Positions 21,525-31,977 of a stretch of 64,000 bases of DNA are shown here, in pieces. Below the pieces are notes generated by a model. It did not search any database, was not told the origin of the DNA, and saw only the letters and a program-made list of their open reading frames with translations. The stretch is from Glycine soja. Its lineage: Eukaryota > Streptophyta > Magnoliopsida > Fabales > Fabaceae. Every line of letters starts with the position of its first letter. Within the stretch, counting starts at the first letter, position 1. A program made the position numbers and the translations under genes. The stretch covers positions 38,982,547-39,046,546 of the forward strand of contig NC_041016.1 in NCBI RefSeq assembly GCF_004193775.1, in the 5' to 3' direction.

Positions 21525-23381
21525 ATGGCTACCTCACCAAAAGAAACTTCAGCTCCTGGTTCACCCTCTGTACCATCATCTCCATCATCCACCAAAGCAC
21601 CATCTAACCAGGAACGACCTGAATTCAATATCCAGCCCATACAAATGATTCCTGGTTCAGCCCCTGTTCCTGAAAAGCTGGTTCCCAAACGACAACAGGG
21701 TGTGAAGATTTCTGAAAACCCTAGCCTTGCAACAAGTCCTAGGGAAGTAGACACGGAGATGGACAAGAAGATCCGCAGTATTGTGAGTAGCATTTTGAAG
21801 AATGCTTCTGTTCCTGATGCTGATGAAGATGTTCCAACATCTTCCACCCCAGATGTTGCTGTTCCTGATGCTGAGAAAGATGTTCCAACATCTTCCACCC
21901 CAAATACTGAAGTCCTCTCTTCACCCAGCAAAGAGGAATCAACAGAGGAAGAGGATCAAGCCACAAAGGAGACCCCTGCACCACGGGCACCAGAACCTGC
22001 TCCAGGTGACCTCATTGACTTAGAAGAGGTAGAATCTGATGAGGAACCCATTGCCAACAAGTTGGCACCTGGCATTGCAGAACGATTACAAAGCCGAAAA
22101 GGGAAAACCCCCATTAAGAGGTCTGGACGAATCAAGACTATGGCACAGAAGAAGAGCACTCCAATCACTCCTACCACATCCAGACGGAGCAAAGTTGCAA
22201 TCCCTTCCAAGAAGAGGAAAGAAATTTCCTCATCTGATTCTGATGATGATGTCGAACTAGATGTTCCCGACATCAAGAGGACCAAGACATCAGGGAAAAA
22301 GGTGCCTGGTAATGTCCCTGATGCACCATTGGACAACATCTCATTCCACTCCATTGGCAATGCTGAAAGGTGGAAATTCGTGTATCAACGCAGACTTGCC
22401 TTGGAAAGAGAACTGGGAAGAGCTGCCTTGGATTGCAAGGAGATCATGGACCTCATCAAGGCTGCTGGACTGCTGAAGACTGTCACCAAGTTGGGAGATT
22501 GTTATGAAAGCCTAGTCAGGGAATTCATTGTCAACATTCCCTCTGACATAACAAACAGAAAGAGTGATGAGTATCAAAAAGTATTTGTCAGAGGAAAATG
22601 TGTTAGATTCTCCCCTGCTGTGATCAACAAATACCTGGACAGACCAACAGATGGAGTGGTGGATATTGCTGTCTCTGAGCATCAAATTGCCAAGGAAATC
22701 ACTGCCAAACAGGTGCAGCATTGGCCAAAGAAAGGGAAGCTTTCTGCAGGGAAGCTAAGTGTGAAATATGCAATCCTGCACAGGATTGGAGCTGCAAACT
22801 GGGTACCCACCAATCATACGTCCACTGTTGCCACAGGTTTGGGTAAATTTCTGTATGCTGTTGGAACCAAGTCCAAATTTAATTTTGGAAACTATATTTT
22901 TGATCAAACTGTTAAGCATTCAGAATCATTTGCTGTCAAATTACCCATTGCCTTCCCAACTGTATTGTGTGGCATTGTGTTGAGTCAACATCCCAATATG
23001 TTAAACTACACTGACTCTGTGATGAAGAGAGAATCTCCTCTATCCCTGCATTACAAACTGTTTGAGGGGACACATGTCCCAGACATTGTCTCGACATCAG
23101 GGAAAGCTGCTGCTTCAGGTGCTGTGTCCAAGGATGCCTTGATTGCTGAACTCAAGGACACATGCAAGGTGCTGGAAGCAACCATCAAAGCCACCACAGA
23201 GAAGAAAATGGAGCTGGAACGGCTGATCAAAAGACTCTCAGAAAGTGGCATTGATGATGAAGAAGCAGCTGAAGAAGAGGAAGAAGCAGCTGAGGAAGAA
23301 GAAGAAGCAGCTGAGGAAGAGGAAGATGCAGCAGAGGATACAGAATCAGATGATGATGATGACTCTGAAGCCACCCCATGA
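21525..23381 (+). CDS. SIRE1-B envelope-like protein, intact
   Basis: The protein has about 618 residues from the first ATG. The layout is as in copy A: a Pro/Ser/Thr-rich acidic N-terminus with two VPDA-type repeats, a basic patch, the plant transposon protein-like middle, a coiled coil (ELKDTCKVLEATIKATTEKK) and a Glu/Asp-rich tail. The tail has one more seven-residue AAEEEEE unit and one more Asp than copy A. No obvious membrane span is seen. The open frame in both copies suggests it has been kept by selection in the family; its function is not known. Confidence 0.88.
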   Translation: MATSPKETSAPGSPSVPSSPSSTKAPSNQERPEFNIQPIQMIPGSAPVPEKLVPKRQQGVKISENPSLATSPREVDTEMDKKIRSIVSSILKNASVPDADEDVPTSSTPDVAVPDAEKDVPTSSTPNTEVLSSPSKEESTEEEDQATKETPAPRAPEPAPGDLIDLEEVESDEEPIANKLAPGIAERLQSRKGKTPIKRSGRIKTMAQKKSTPITPTTSRRSKVAIPSKKRKEISSSDSDDDVELDVPDIKRTKTSGKKVPGNVPDAPLDNISFHSIGNAERWKFVYQRRLALERELGRAALDCKEIMDLIKAAGLLKTVTKLGDCYESLVREFIVNIPSDITNRKSDEYQKVFVRGKCVRFSPAVINKYLDRPTDGVVDIAVSEHQIAKEITAKQVQHWPKKGKLSAGKLSVKYAILHRIGAANWVPTNHTSTVATGLGKFLYAVGTKSKFNFGNYIFDQTVKHSESFAVKLPIAFPTVLCGIVLSQHPNMLNYTDSVMKRESPLSLHYKLFEGTHVPDIVSTSGKAAASGAVSKDALIAELKDTCKVLEATIKATTEKKMELERLIKRLSESGIDDEEAAEEEEEAAEEEEEAAEEEEDAAEDTESDDDDDSEATP

Positions 23382-24015
23382 TCATCAGACCTTTATGTTT
23401 TTGCTTTTTACTAGCTATAGGGGCATGTCCCTTTGAACAATGGATTACTATTGGTCTGTAATATTTGCACCTTAAGTTCATGCATTCTACTTTTGTCAAA
23501 TTCTGTCTAAAAAGGGGGAGTAATAGTATTATGCATGATTCATGAATTTGAGCAGTAGGATACTATGTATGCAATAGTATGGCAGTAGGATACGATGTAT
23601 GCATGATTCATGATTTTGAGGGGGAGTTGTATGTACATGATTTTGAGGGGGAGACTGCTGCTGCTGATGATGACTGATGTAAGCTACTAGTAGCTGATAG
23701 AAGATGCTGGGAGCAGAAAGCTGATGTCACATGAGATGTCTTGACATCCTGGAAAAGACTAGTAGCTGATAGAAGATGCTGCAGTAGGAGCATGGAGACA
23801 GGGGGAGCAGAAAGCTGATGTCACGTGAGATGTCTTGACATCCTGGAGAAGACTTGTAGATTTGCAACTTGCAGAATTTTGCTGCCACCACTACAAATAC
23901 CGCTGTGCTTGATTACTCTGATAATGAAAGTTGCTGATCCCACTTGCATAACTGCTCGTACCTGCTCAGGAAGTGTCTAAGTATGTTTTAGACAAAATTT
24001 GCCAAAGGGGGAGAT
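23382..24015 (+). other. SIRE1-B 3' untranslated region with polypurine tract
   Basis: No gene is seen. Five ggggga tracts occur (near 23,513, 23,618, 23,645, 23,800 and 24,004). The last (24,004-24,013, aaagggggag) is next to the LTR and should be the functional polypurine tract. Partial duplications of a segment with gatgtc-tt-gacatc dyads account for the length difference from copy A. Confidence 0.78.
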
Positions 24016-25216
24016 TGTTAGTGCTTAGCTCTACTGAGTTTTAAAAGATTGGCTAAGATTTTGTTAAAACATAAGCACTTAGACAATGAAGGAAAGCTGG
24101 AGTTGCTGCACATGATGTCCAACGTTATGTCAAAGAATAAGATCGGGCTGCACAATGCACAAGGCAAGATGAAATGTCAAATGAAGAATTGAAGCTGCAG
24201 GATTCACGATGTCGGATACAATGTCCAGGACATCCTGCCTGAAAATACTGGAATTGCTAAAAGCATTGAAGCTGCAGGATCCACGATGTCGGATACAATG
24301 TCCAGGACATCCTGCCCGAAAATACTGGAGTTGCTAAAAGCATTGAAGCTGCAGGATCCACGATGTCGGATACGATGTCCAGGACATCTGGCCCGAAAAT
24401 ACTGGACATATAAATCTGTTATATCTTTAACAGATTATTGTGCAGTTAGCAAGAGATAAGATGATCTATCTTTAGGAACGAATTAAAAGATAATTAAAGT
24501 TCGAATTACAAACTAGAAGAGTTCGTTCAGGGATTAAAGATTAAAGATTAAAGATAAAAACTAAAAGATCAAACTGTATCTTTTAGATCTTTAAGTGCAG
24601 ATTTTTTCAGAAGAATGATAGATCTCATCCAGCACAAGAAGTTGCAGCCCAGATACGCTCACTGCTATATAAACACGAAGGCTGCACGAGTTCTGTACCA
24701 AGTCCGGGATTGAAGAGTTATTTTGTGAGTTTTGGGACTTGAGTGTTTTGTGAGCCACCTTGATGGTACCCTAACATCAAGTGTTGGACCTGAGTGTGTA
24801 GAGTTGATCTCTAGTGTGTAGAGTTGATCTCTAGTGTGTAGAGTTGATCTCTTTTGTTCAGAGAGCAATCTCTGGTGTGTCTTTGATTTATTTGTAAACA
24901 CGGGAGAGTGTTTGAGAGGGAGTGAGAGGGGTTCTCATATCTAAGAGTGGCTCTTAGGTAGAGGTTGCACAGGTAGTGGTTAGGTGAGAAGGTTGTAAAC
25001 AGTGGCTGTTAGACCTTGAACTAACACTATTTTAGTGGATTTCCTCCCTGGCTTGGTAGCCCCCAGATGTAGGTGAGGTTGCACCGAACTGGGTTAACAA
25101 TTCTCTTGTGGTATTTACTTGTTTAATCTGTTCACACACTCAAATATAACCTGCATGTTCTGAAGCGTGATGTCGTGACATCCTGTACGACATCTGGCAT
25201 TGGTATCAGAATTTCA
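24016..25216 (+). repeat. SIRE1-B 3' LTR
   Basis: The LTR is 1,201 bp. By eye it differs from the 5' LTR at two positions (gcc/gtc near 24,880 and ccct/cccc near 25,070) plus one extra 20-bp unit near 24,800-24,850. The TATA box is at 24,666-24,673. Confidence 0.95.
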
Positions 25217-25221
25217 AACTA

Positions 25222-26797
25222 CCCACATTCCTTAATTCATTTAATACATGGGAACTTATTTCAAGGATTACCTAATGAAGACCCCTATGCATACTTGGCA
25301 ACGTTCATTGAACTATGCAACACTGTTAAGATTGCCGGTGTACCAGACGAAGCTATTAGGCTCAGCCTTTTCTCATTCTCATTGGCAAGAGAAGCCAAGA
25401 GGTTGCTCCACTCATTCAAGGGTAATAGTCTGAAAACCTGGGAAGAAGTTGTTGAAAAGTTCCTAAAGAAATACTTCCCAGAGTCCAAGACTGCGGAAGG
25501 GAAAGCTGCAATCTCTTCATTTCATCAGTTTCCTGATGAATCTTTGAGTGAAGCATTGGAGAGGTTCAGAGGCTTGTTGTGAAGAACTCCCACTCATGGG
25601 TTTTTCGAGCCAATCTAATTGAATATTATAGATAGGCTGAGACCACAAACCAAGCAACTGTTAGATGCTTCTGTAGGGGGAAAGATAAAACTGAAGACCC
25701 CAAAAGAAGCAACTGAGCTAATTGAGAACATGTCAGCCAGTGATCATGCCATTCTATGAGACAGAACCCATTAACCCACGAAGAAAAGCTTGTTAGAGCT
25801 ATCATCACATGACGCTTTATTGGCACAGAACAAGTTGCTTTCTAAGCAACTTGAGATTTTAACAAAAACACTCGGTAAGCTGCCAACTAAGTTGTCTATT
25901 GGTCAACCTACGCACTCTTCTATTATGCAGGTTACAGGTTGTACCATCTGTGGTGAGGCTCATGAAACAGGCCAGTGTATTCCCACTGAAGAAAACACTC
26001 AAGAAATTCATTATATGGGAAATCAACAGCGACAAGGGTATACTCAAGGAGGGTTTTCAGGCTTCCAGCAGGGTCCCTATAATCAACAAGGACAGTGAAG
26101 GACACACCCTGGCAACCAGTTCAACAAAGACCAGAGTGGGCCTTCAAACAGGCCAATTCAACAAGGACCTAACATATTCCAAAGGACTACTAAGCAGGAG
26201 GAGACCTTGACTCAATTTATGCAGGTAACAATGTCAAATCATAAAAGCACTGAGTCAGCACTAAAGAACCTTGAGGTCTAGGTGGAACAACTAGCCAAGC
26301 AGATAGCTGACAAGTCATCCAACAGTTTCTTGGCAAATACAGAACAGAATCCCAAGGAGGAATGCAAAGTTGTGATGACAAGGAGTAAAAGGTTTGTGCA
26401 GGCCGAGGATGAGGATAGTGTTGTACATAAGAAGAAAACTACTGACAAGAAAGGTACTGATGGCAAGAAAAATAAGGTGAGAGGTGAAAGTAATCAAGAA
26501 AAAAAGGAACAAATAATGGTCAAGAATAAAGAATTGAAGGACCAAGAAAAAGAAAAATAAGTAGAAAAAGAAATAGAAAATGAAAAAAATGAAAAAGAAG
26601 AAAAAAATAATAAGAATGCAAAGAAGAGTAGAAGTGAAAAAGCTATGGATGAAGGTGTGGAAGTACCATATCCTGTGGTATGTTCCAAGAAGGAAAAAAA
26701 TTGTCATCTGGCGAGATTTTTAGATATTTTTAGGAAACTGAAAATAACCATGCCCTTCGGAGAAGCTTTGCAGTAGAAGCCACTCTACTCTAAATTC
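25222..26797 (+). pseudogene. X gag, second part (nonsense codons only)
   Basis: This continues the frame of 15,025-15,347. It shows the Athila/Calypso-type gag domain (YLATFIELCNTVKIAG, LLHSFKGNSLKTWEEVVEKF, PESKTAEGKAAI). A zinc-knuckle-like start (CTICGEAHETGQC) lies near 25,940 and a Lys/Glu-rich tract near 26,440-26,640. Stops occur at 25,580, 25,616, 25,757, 25,772, 26,096, 26,279, 26,558 and 26,774, all in one frame. No frameshift is evident. The gene is dead but its frame is preserved. Confidence 0.85.
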
Positions 26798-27379
26798 TTG
26801 AAAGATATGTTAACAAGGAAGCATAAATATATTCATCAAGAACACATCATAGTGGAAGGAAACTGCAGTGTTGTGATCCAAAAGATCCTTCCACCCAAGC
26901 ATAAAGATCCTGTGAGTGTAACTATTCCTTGTTCAATTGGAGAAGTCAATGTGGGAAAAGCTCTTATTGACCTGGGAGCCAATATCAATTTGATGCCACT
27001 CTCCATGTGCAGAAGATTGGGAGAGTTGGATATAATGCCCACTCGAATGACGTTACAATTAGCTGACCGCTCCATTGCCAGACCATATGGAGTAATTGAA
27101 GATGTGTTGGTCAGAGTAAAACATTTTATCTTCCTGACAGACTTTGTGGTAATGGATATCTCTGAAGATACTGACATCCCTGTAATATTAAGAAGGCCAT
27201 TCATGTTGACCGCAAGCTACATAGTTGATATGGGAAAGAGAAAGCTGGAGCTAGGTTTTGAAGATCAGAAAATTGATTTTGATTTGTTTGTTAAAGACAA
27301 GCCTGCTCCAGAACACAATGTCTGCTTACAGGTAATGGAAGGAGGTCAAGAGGTTCTGAAAGTAAGAACCAAAACATAA
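26798..27379 (+). pseudogene. X aspartic protease domain
   Basis: In the same frame as gag, the open stretch encodes IPCSIGEVNVGKALIDLGAN, LMPLSMCRRLGEL and DIPVILRRPFM, the retropepsin of Athila/Calypso-type elements. The usual catalytic D-S/T-G reads DLG here, as seen in some relatives. The flap and C-terminal ILGRP-like box are altered (LRRP). Reverse transcriptase should follow but does not: the frame ends at 27,379. Confidence 0.85.
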
Positions 27380-29260
27380 GATCGCCCAGTGAGGTAAAAG
27401 TGTCAAGCTAATGACGCTAAAGAAGCGCTTCCTGGGAGGCAACCCAGTTTTAATTTCTGTAATTTTTGTTTTTCATGCATAAGATCATTGGGAACTTGCT
27501 GCATAATCTGTACATAGGAGTATATCAGCCTATCTTTGAATGTTAGATATAAGGGTTTCAATTTGTTGAGGAAGGGACTGAAAAATAACTTATAAAATAT
27601 TTAATGAAAAATAGTTCTTTCGCTAAGCGCCAGCTTTGTGCTAAGTGCATCTTTGGTCATGTGCTAAGTCGAGAGTCTCAAGCGCTTAGCACTCAACCCT
27701 TGCATCTGAGGCTGATTTGGTCAGCTAAGCTGGCCAAGGATGATCTTAGCCAACTTCAATTCGATCTAAATTCGGCTAAGCTACAGGCTGATCGCTAAGC
27801 GACAGCTTATCCTTGGCTAAGCGCGACCTATTGTCGCCAAGCCAAATTCCTTACAGCCATAACTGAGGTTCATGAAGCTAAGCGTCAGTCATGGCAGCTA
27901 AGCTGAATTCCTTGTAGCAATGTGAGCGCTAAGCGAGTCCTTATCAACTAAGTGCATGCTCCTTTGTACTTAAAATGAATCATTTTAGCTAAGCCGGCCA
28001 TAGCCTGGCTTAGCGAGAGTTGCAGCTTTTCGGATCTACAAACCTCGCTAAGCGGTCTTATCCTCGTGCTAAGCCAAGCCTGTGTGCAAAAAAAAAATGA
28101 TTTTGAATTTGAAACATCGGCTAAGCGCGCGGGTCCGCTAAGCGAGCCTCGTTGAGAAACCAAACGTCTCTCTGGCTCGCTTAGCACAACGGTCCGCTAA
28201 GCGAACGTATCAAAAACTGCTTAAGTGAGTATAACAGCACTTACACTCACACTTGCCAGATTTCGAAAACTTCGTCTCTGCATTCTCTCTCTCCAAAAAT
28301 TTGCACATTTTGCCTCTGTGCTTTCTTTTTGCATTATCAACTTCAAAGCAACAACCATACACCATCCAAGTAAGTTCCTTGATTCCTTTTCTCGGTTTTC
28401 TTGTCCAAACTTTAGGATAGAAGACTTCACTTGTAGTTTCAGATTTTTAGGGTTTTAATGTTTTGTTAGAATTAGTTTAAGATTAGGACTATATACATTT
28501 GTATACTGTATTGAGTATGATGCACACATTGCATGTCTAATATGCCTTTTAGAGGCTTGAAAAGTGCAAGAAAACAAACTACGTTTTCTGCGTTTTCTGG
28601 AAACGCGATGAACTCGCTATGCGAGCATGCTGCGCTTAGCGAGTTCATCAGTACTCATTGTATATAGGCATTCTCTGAAGAACTCATTAAGCACGCATAC
28701 CGTGCTAAGCAAGTTCATCACTACTCATTGTATATAGGCCTTCTCTTAAGAACTCGCTAAGCGCGCTTACCACGCTAAGCGAGTTCATCCTTTGAGGATG
28801 AATACTCATCCTCTTGCTGAACTACCTGTGGCTAAGCGAGGCAGAATCGCTAAGCCCAGGTAACTTAGACAATTTTTTGTTGATAGCCGCACGCTAAGCC
28901 GAGCTTTCTTGGGCCAAGCACAATTTGTTACGGCATTCACTCGCTAAGCTCCCAATACTTATTGAAATTTTTGAAGAGTTGGTGCCACTAAGTGCAACCT
29001 TTAAGGAGCTTAGCGCATATCCTTGCGGCAGATGTTCAACTTAGTGGGCACTGTCCAGCTAAGCCAATTCTGCAGAAGCTGAATTTTTGCAACTTCCGCT
29101 AAGCGGCTCCACATGTCGCTAAGCGGTAGTGTTTTATTTGCAAAGCTAGCTAAGCGGACCATGTCTCACTAAGCAACCAGTGTCTTTTTCAGTTTTATTT
29201 TTCAGTTTTGATTTTTAATAAATTGAGTCCTGATCAACTGTTTGATTCCTTTGTCTACAG
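27380..29260 (+). repeat. X spacer rich in ctaagc/gcttag motifs
   Basis: No gene is seen. After a post-pol signature (gggaggcaacccag near 27,437) the region carries about thirty copies, by hand count, of the core ctaagc or its complement, often as cgctaagcg and in both orientations. The same motif is clustered in the X LTRs (13,677-13,890 and 32,200-32,420). Function unknown. Confidence 0.75.
28610..28786 (+). repeat. Three hairpin units at 70-bp spacing
   Basis: Inverted repeats start at 28,610, 28,680 and 28,750, each about 37 bp, pairing GAACTCGCTAAGCG-like and CGCTTAGCGAGTTC-like arms with a loop of about nine bases. The linkers (catcactactcattgtatat) are also conserved. Confidence 0.85.
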
Positions 29261-30604
29261 ATGGCTTCCAGAAAGAGAAAGAGTATTGGTTCAAGACCCA
29301 CAGTGTAGTATGACACAAGGAGATTCTCTTCCTTAGATGCTTGGACCAAATACACAGATAATGTTCTGGGGAGAAACATTTTACCAGAGAGGAAAGTAGA
29401 GATATATCATTCTGAGCTAGATGAGTTTAAGGTTGAATTGGAGAGGCGTAATTTCCATAAATGCCTCACCAATTTAGTCGATGGGAGCATAGACCTAGCT
29501 TTGGTGAAAGAAATCTATGCAAATTTATACAGTTCTGAGGATCATCCACCAAAGCAGTCCAAAGTCAGAGGTCATTTGGTGAAGATTAATGCTAACAGTC
29601 TCAACACATTCTTGGAGACACCTGTGGTATTAGCTGAGGGGGAGACCTTACCCGCTTAGTCCAGATACTACAGGTTGCCTACAGACTACAGAGAGATAGA
29701 GGCTGCCTTATGCATACCTGGCCGAGGGTTCATCTTGAACTGAGAGGGCCATCCTGGGAAGATTTTTAGGAAGGATTTGACTACACTAGCTCAGGTGTGG
29801 AGTGTCCTCTCATACTCTAACTTGGCCCCTACATCACACACTTCTGACTTGACAGTGGATAGAGCTAGGCTGGTATTTGGCCTAGTCTCTCGCTTGGATA
29901 TGAACATAGGAGCGTTGATCTCTGGCCAGATGACCTCTATAGCCCAGTCTAACACTTCTAGACTTGGGTTCCCTGCTCTAATCATCGTATTATGTAGAGC
30001 CAGAGGAGTTGTCTCTGATAGCCTCACTTTTGAGCGCCTGAGCCCAGTCATTAACTTGGCCTACATTAGGAAGAACTATTGGAACACTGAGGATCTAACT
30101 GTTTCTATTCGAGGGGCTAGGAGGGCGATGCTTCAAAGCATTCATCGGGGACAAATAATTTTACTACAAAGTTTACAGGTGGTGGCGCCTCCAGGATCTA
30201 TTCCTTCAGTGGAGCAGTTCACTGAGATGGTAGCCTGGCCCGGGACCCAACCTTCTCTTCACAGGGAAGATGAAGGTCCCACAGCCCAGGTACCTCAGTA
30301 GGTGGAGGATGAGTCATCTGAGGCCACCATCCCAGAGCCATTTGTTATAAGAGAAGAGGCAAAGGAGACACAGGTGAGACAGGTAGCTGTTGCCACACTT
30401 GAGCGATCCCTTGAGTCTACTTCAGAGCCTTCTGCACAAGGGGAGGATATACCCTCACCTCAACCTGCAGCAGACCCCTCCACTCCTTTTCTAGAGATGC
30501 CAGAGGACTCGACTACATCAGTCCTGGCTATGGACACTTCTCCTCCAGCTACTCCAGTATTGCATCTAACAGATGAGGAGGATGTTCAGACACAGGACAC
30601 CTAG
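29261..30604 (+). pseudogene. X env-like protein (plant transposon protein domain), nonsense-disabled
   Basis: The frame starts with ATG at 29,261 (MASRKRKSIGSR) and continues in one register to the TAG at 30,602, about 448 codons. Stops at 29,306, 29,657, 29,741 and 30,299 break it. The readable middle (YHSELDEFKVELERRNFHK, LVKEIYANLYS, VRGHLVKINANSLNTFLE) resembles the env-like or putative plant transposon protein domain of Calypso-type elements and is distantly like the central part of the SIRE1 env-like proteins. The C-terminus is Pro, Glu and Thr-rich. Confidence 0.8.
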
Positions 30605-31977
30605 GACCAGTCACAGGAATTTTGATTCCTGATGACACTTTTTGTTGTTTGGTTTATTATTATTATGATTATAGTTTCAGTCCAATATTTCTTTTATGTT
30701 TACATACACTGCTAGTTTTATTTATGGATAGTTGGTTTGCTTATTCTGAAGCATATGGAACAGTTTGACTTGATTTTTGATGATATGGCAGTGAAGCACT
30801 TTTATCTTTTTGTGAAAAATTGGTGTATGACTTTATTTTGAATTGAATGCATGATTTTGATGGAATTTGTGTTTCTTTTCATGAGTTTGAGCAAGTGTGT
30901 ATGTTAGACAAAGAAATAACAAGAATGTGAACTAGCATTTAGAATTGTTAGTCAGTAGACAGATTGATTGTGAAAGAAAAGCTTGAACCAAAACCGGTGA
31001 GAGTGTGACCTTACTCTGTGAGTGAACGACTAGCTGTGAGTAATAATCTTTGCATGAATCTCTGAATTTTAGAATGATATGTGTAAATGAGAACATGATG
31101 AAGGCCATGATTTGTGTATACACAAGCCTTTTGACCAAACAACTTACCTTGCAAGATAAATGTATCCTTTGCTCCTTTTATAAGCTGAATGATTTTGTCA
31201 TAAATTGAACCCTGAACTTTAATAATTATCTCTTGATACCTTGCTTAGATTCTAGGAGAGCATATGGTTCAAGACAAAATTTACCCCAAATTTGGGGGAG
31301 TAAAGTCAGTTAGAATACAAAGAAAAAGGTAAAGCATCAGCACACACAACAAATAAGTTGTATGTTTAAAAAAAAGAAGAGAAAAGGAAAGAAAAAATTG
31401 TGTTGTTACAATAAGGTCAAAAGCAAATTAAGAGGAAAAGATAGTGAGAAAGCTACTTGTATGACACAAGATCATTTGGATAAGTCTAGGATTTATGCTC
31501 TCTTAGAATCTAAACCTTTGAATCCTAGAAAAAACCAATGAATTTTTTGTAGCCAAGCCTCACTACAAGCGTGAGAAAGTCCTTCTGATTCTGCTTATAC
31601 ATTTCTGACTTTATGGCATGAGATGAAATTCAAAGATTGGACCACCTCCTGCTAGTTGTTATTAATGAATAGCTTAAATACTTGTGCTTGAGTGAAACAG
31701 TAACTGTGAGATTGTGGTTTAAGCTACTTTCCTTAATATCTGTCTTATGATTAACTTCATCTAATAGTACAGCTTACATTTTATTCTTCTCTTTGAATGG
31801 CTGCATATTTTGTGAAAGACAAGTGATGAGTACATAATGCTTCATTCTCTTATCATGTAATCAATAACTTTTTGTTGCATACACCTTTGTACATAGTCAC
31901 TGCATGTTATTGTCACTTGAGGACAAGTGAGTACTCTTTTTGCTTGAGGACAAGCAAAACTATAAATTTGGGAAAGT
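30605..31977 (+). other. X 3' untranslated region, no gene seen
   Basis: The stretch is AT-rich without coding signal. It ends with cttgaggacaag repeats and a purine run (aaatttgggaaag, about 31,964-31,976) that should be the polypurine tract. Confidence 0.7.

Larger units (their letters stand above)
15348..25216 (+). mobile_element. Complete SIRE1-type Ty1/copia retrotransposon, copy B
   Basis: The element is 9,869 bp with TG and CA ends, flanked by aacta on both sides (15,343-15,347 and 25,217-25,221). It has two near-identical LTRs, a primer site complementary to initiator tRNA-Met, one uninterrupted gag-pol frame, a leaky stop, an open env-like frame and a polypurine tract. Everything needed for autonomous movement is visibly present. 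Confidence 0.97.

Noticed and set aside
1..25216. SIRE1-A and SIRE1-B as products of one tandem duplication or unequal recombination
   Set aside because: Copy B has its own perfect aacta duplication inside X gag, while copy A abuts Y integrase. They are independent insertions.
26315..26707. Hydrophobic Phe-rich minus-strand frame that looks like a membrane protein
   Set aside because: It is the complement of the Lys/Glu-rich tract in X gag; poly-AAA/GAA on one strand reads as poly-Phe on the other.
27380..29260. CRISPR-like array from regularly recurring ctaagcg motifs
   Set aside because: Repeats are about 9 bp, irregularly spaced and in both orientations, inside a plant retroelement.
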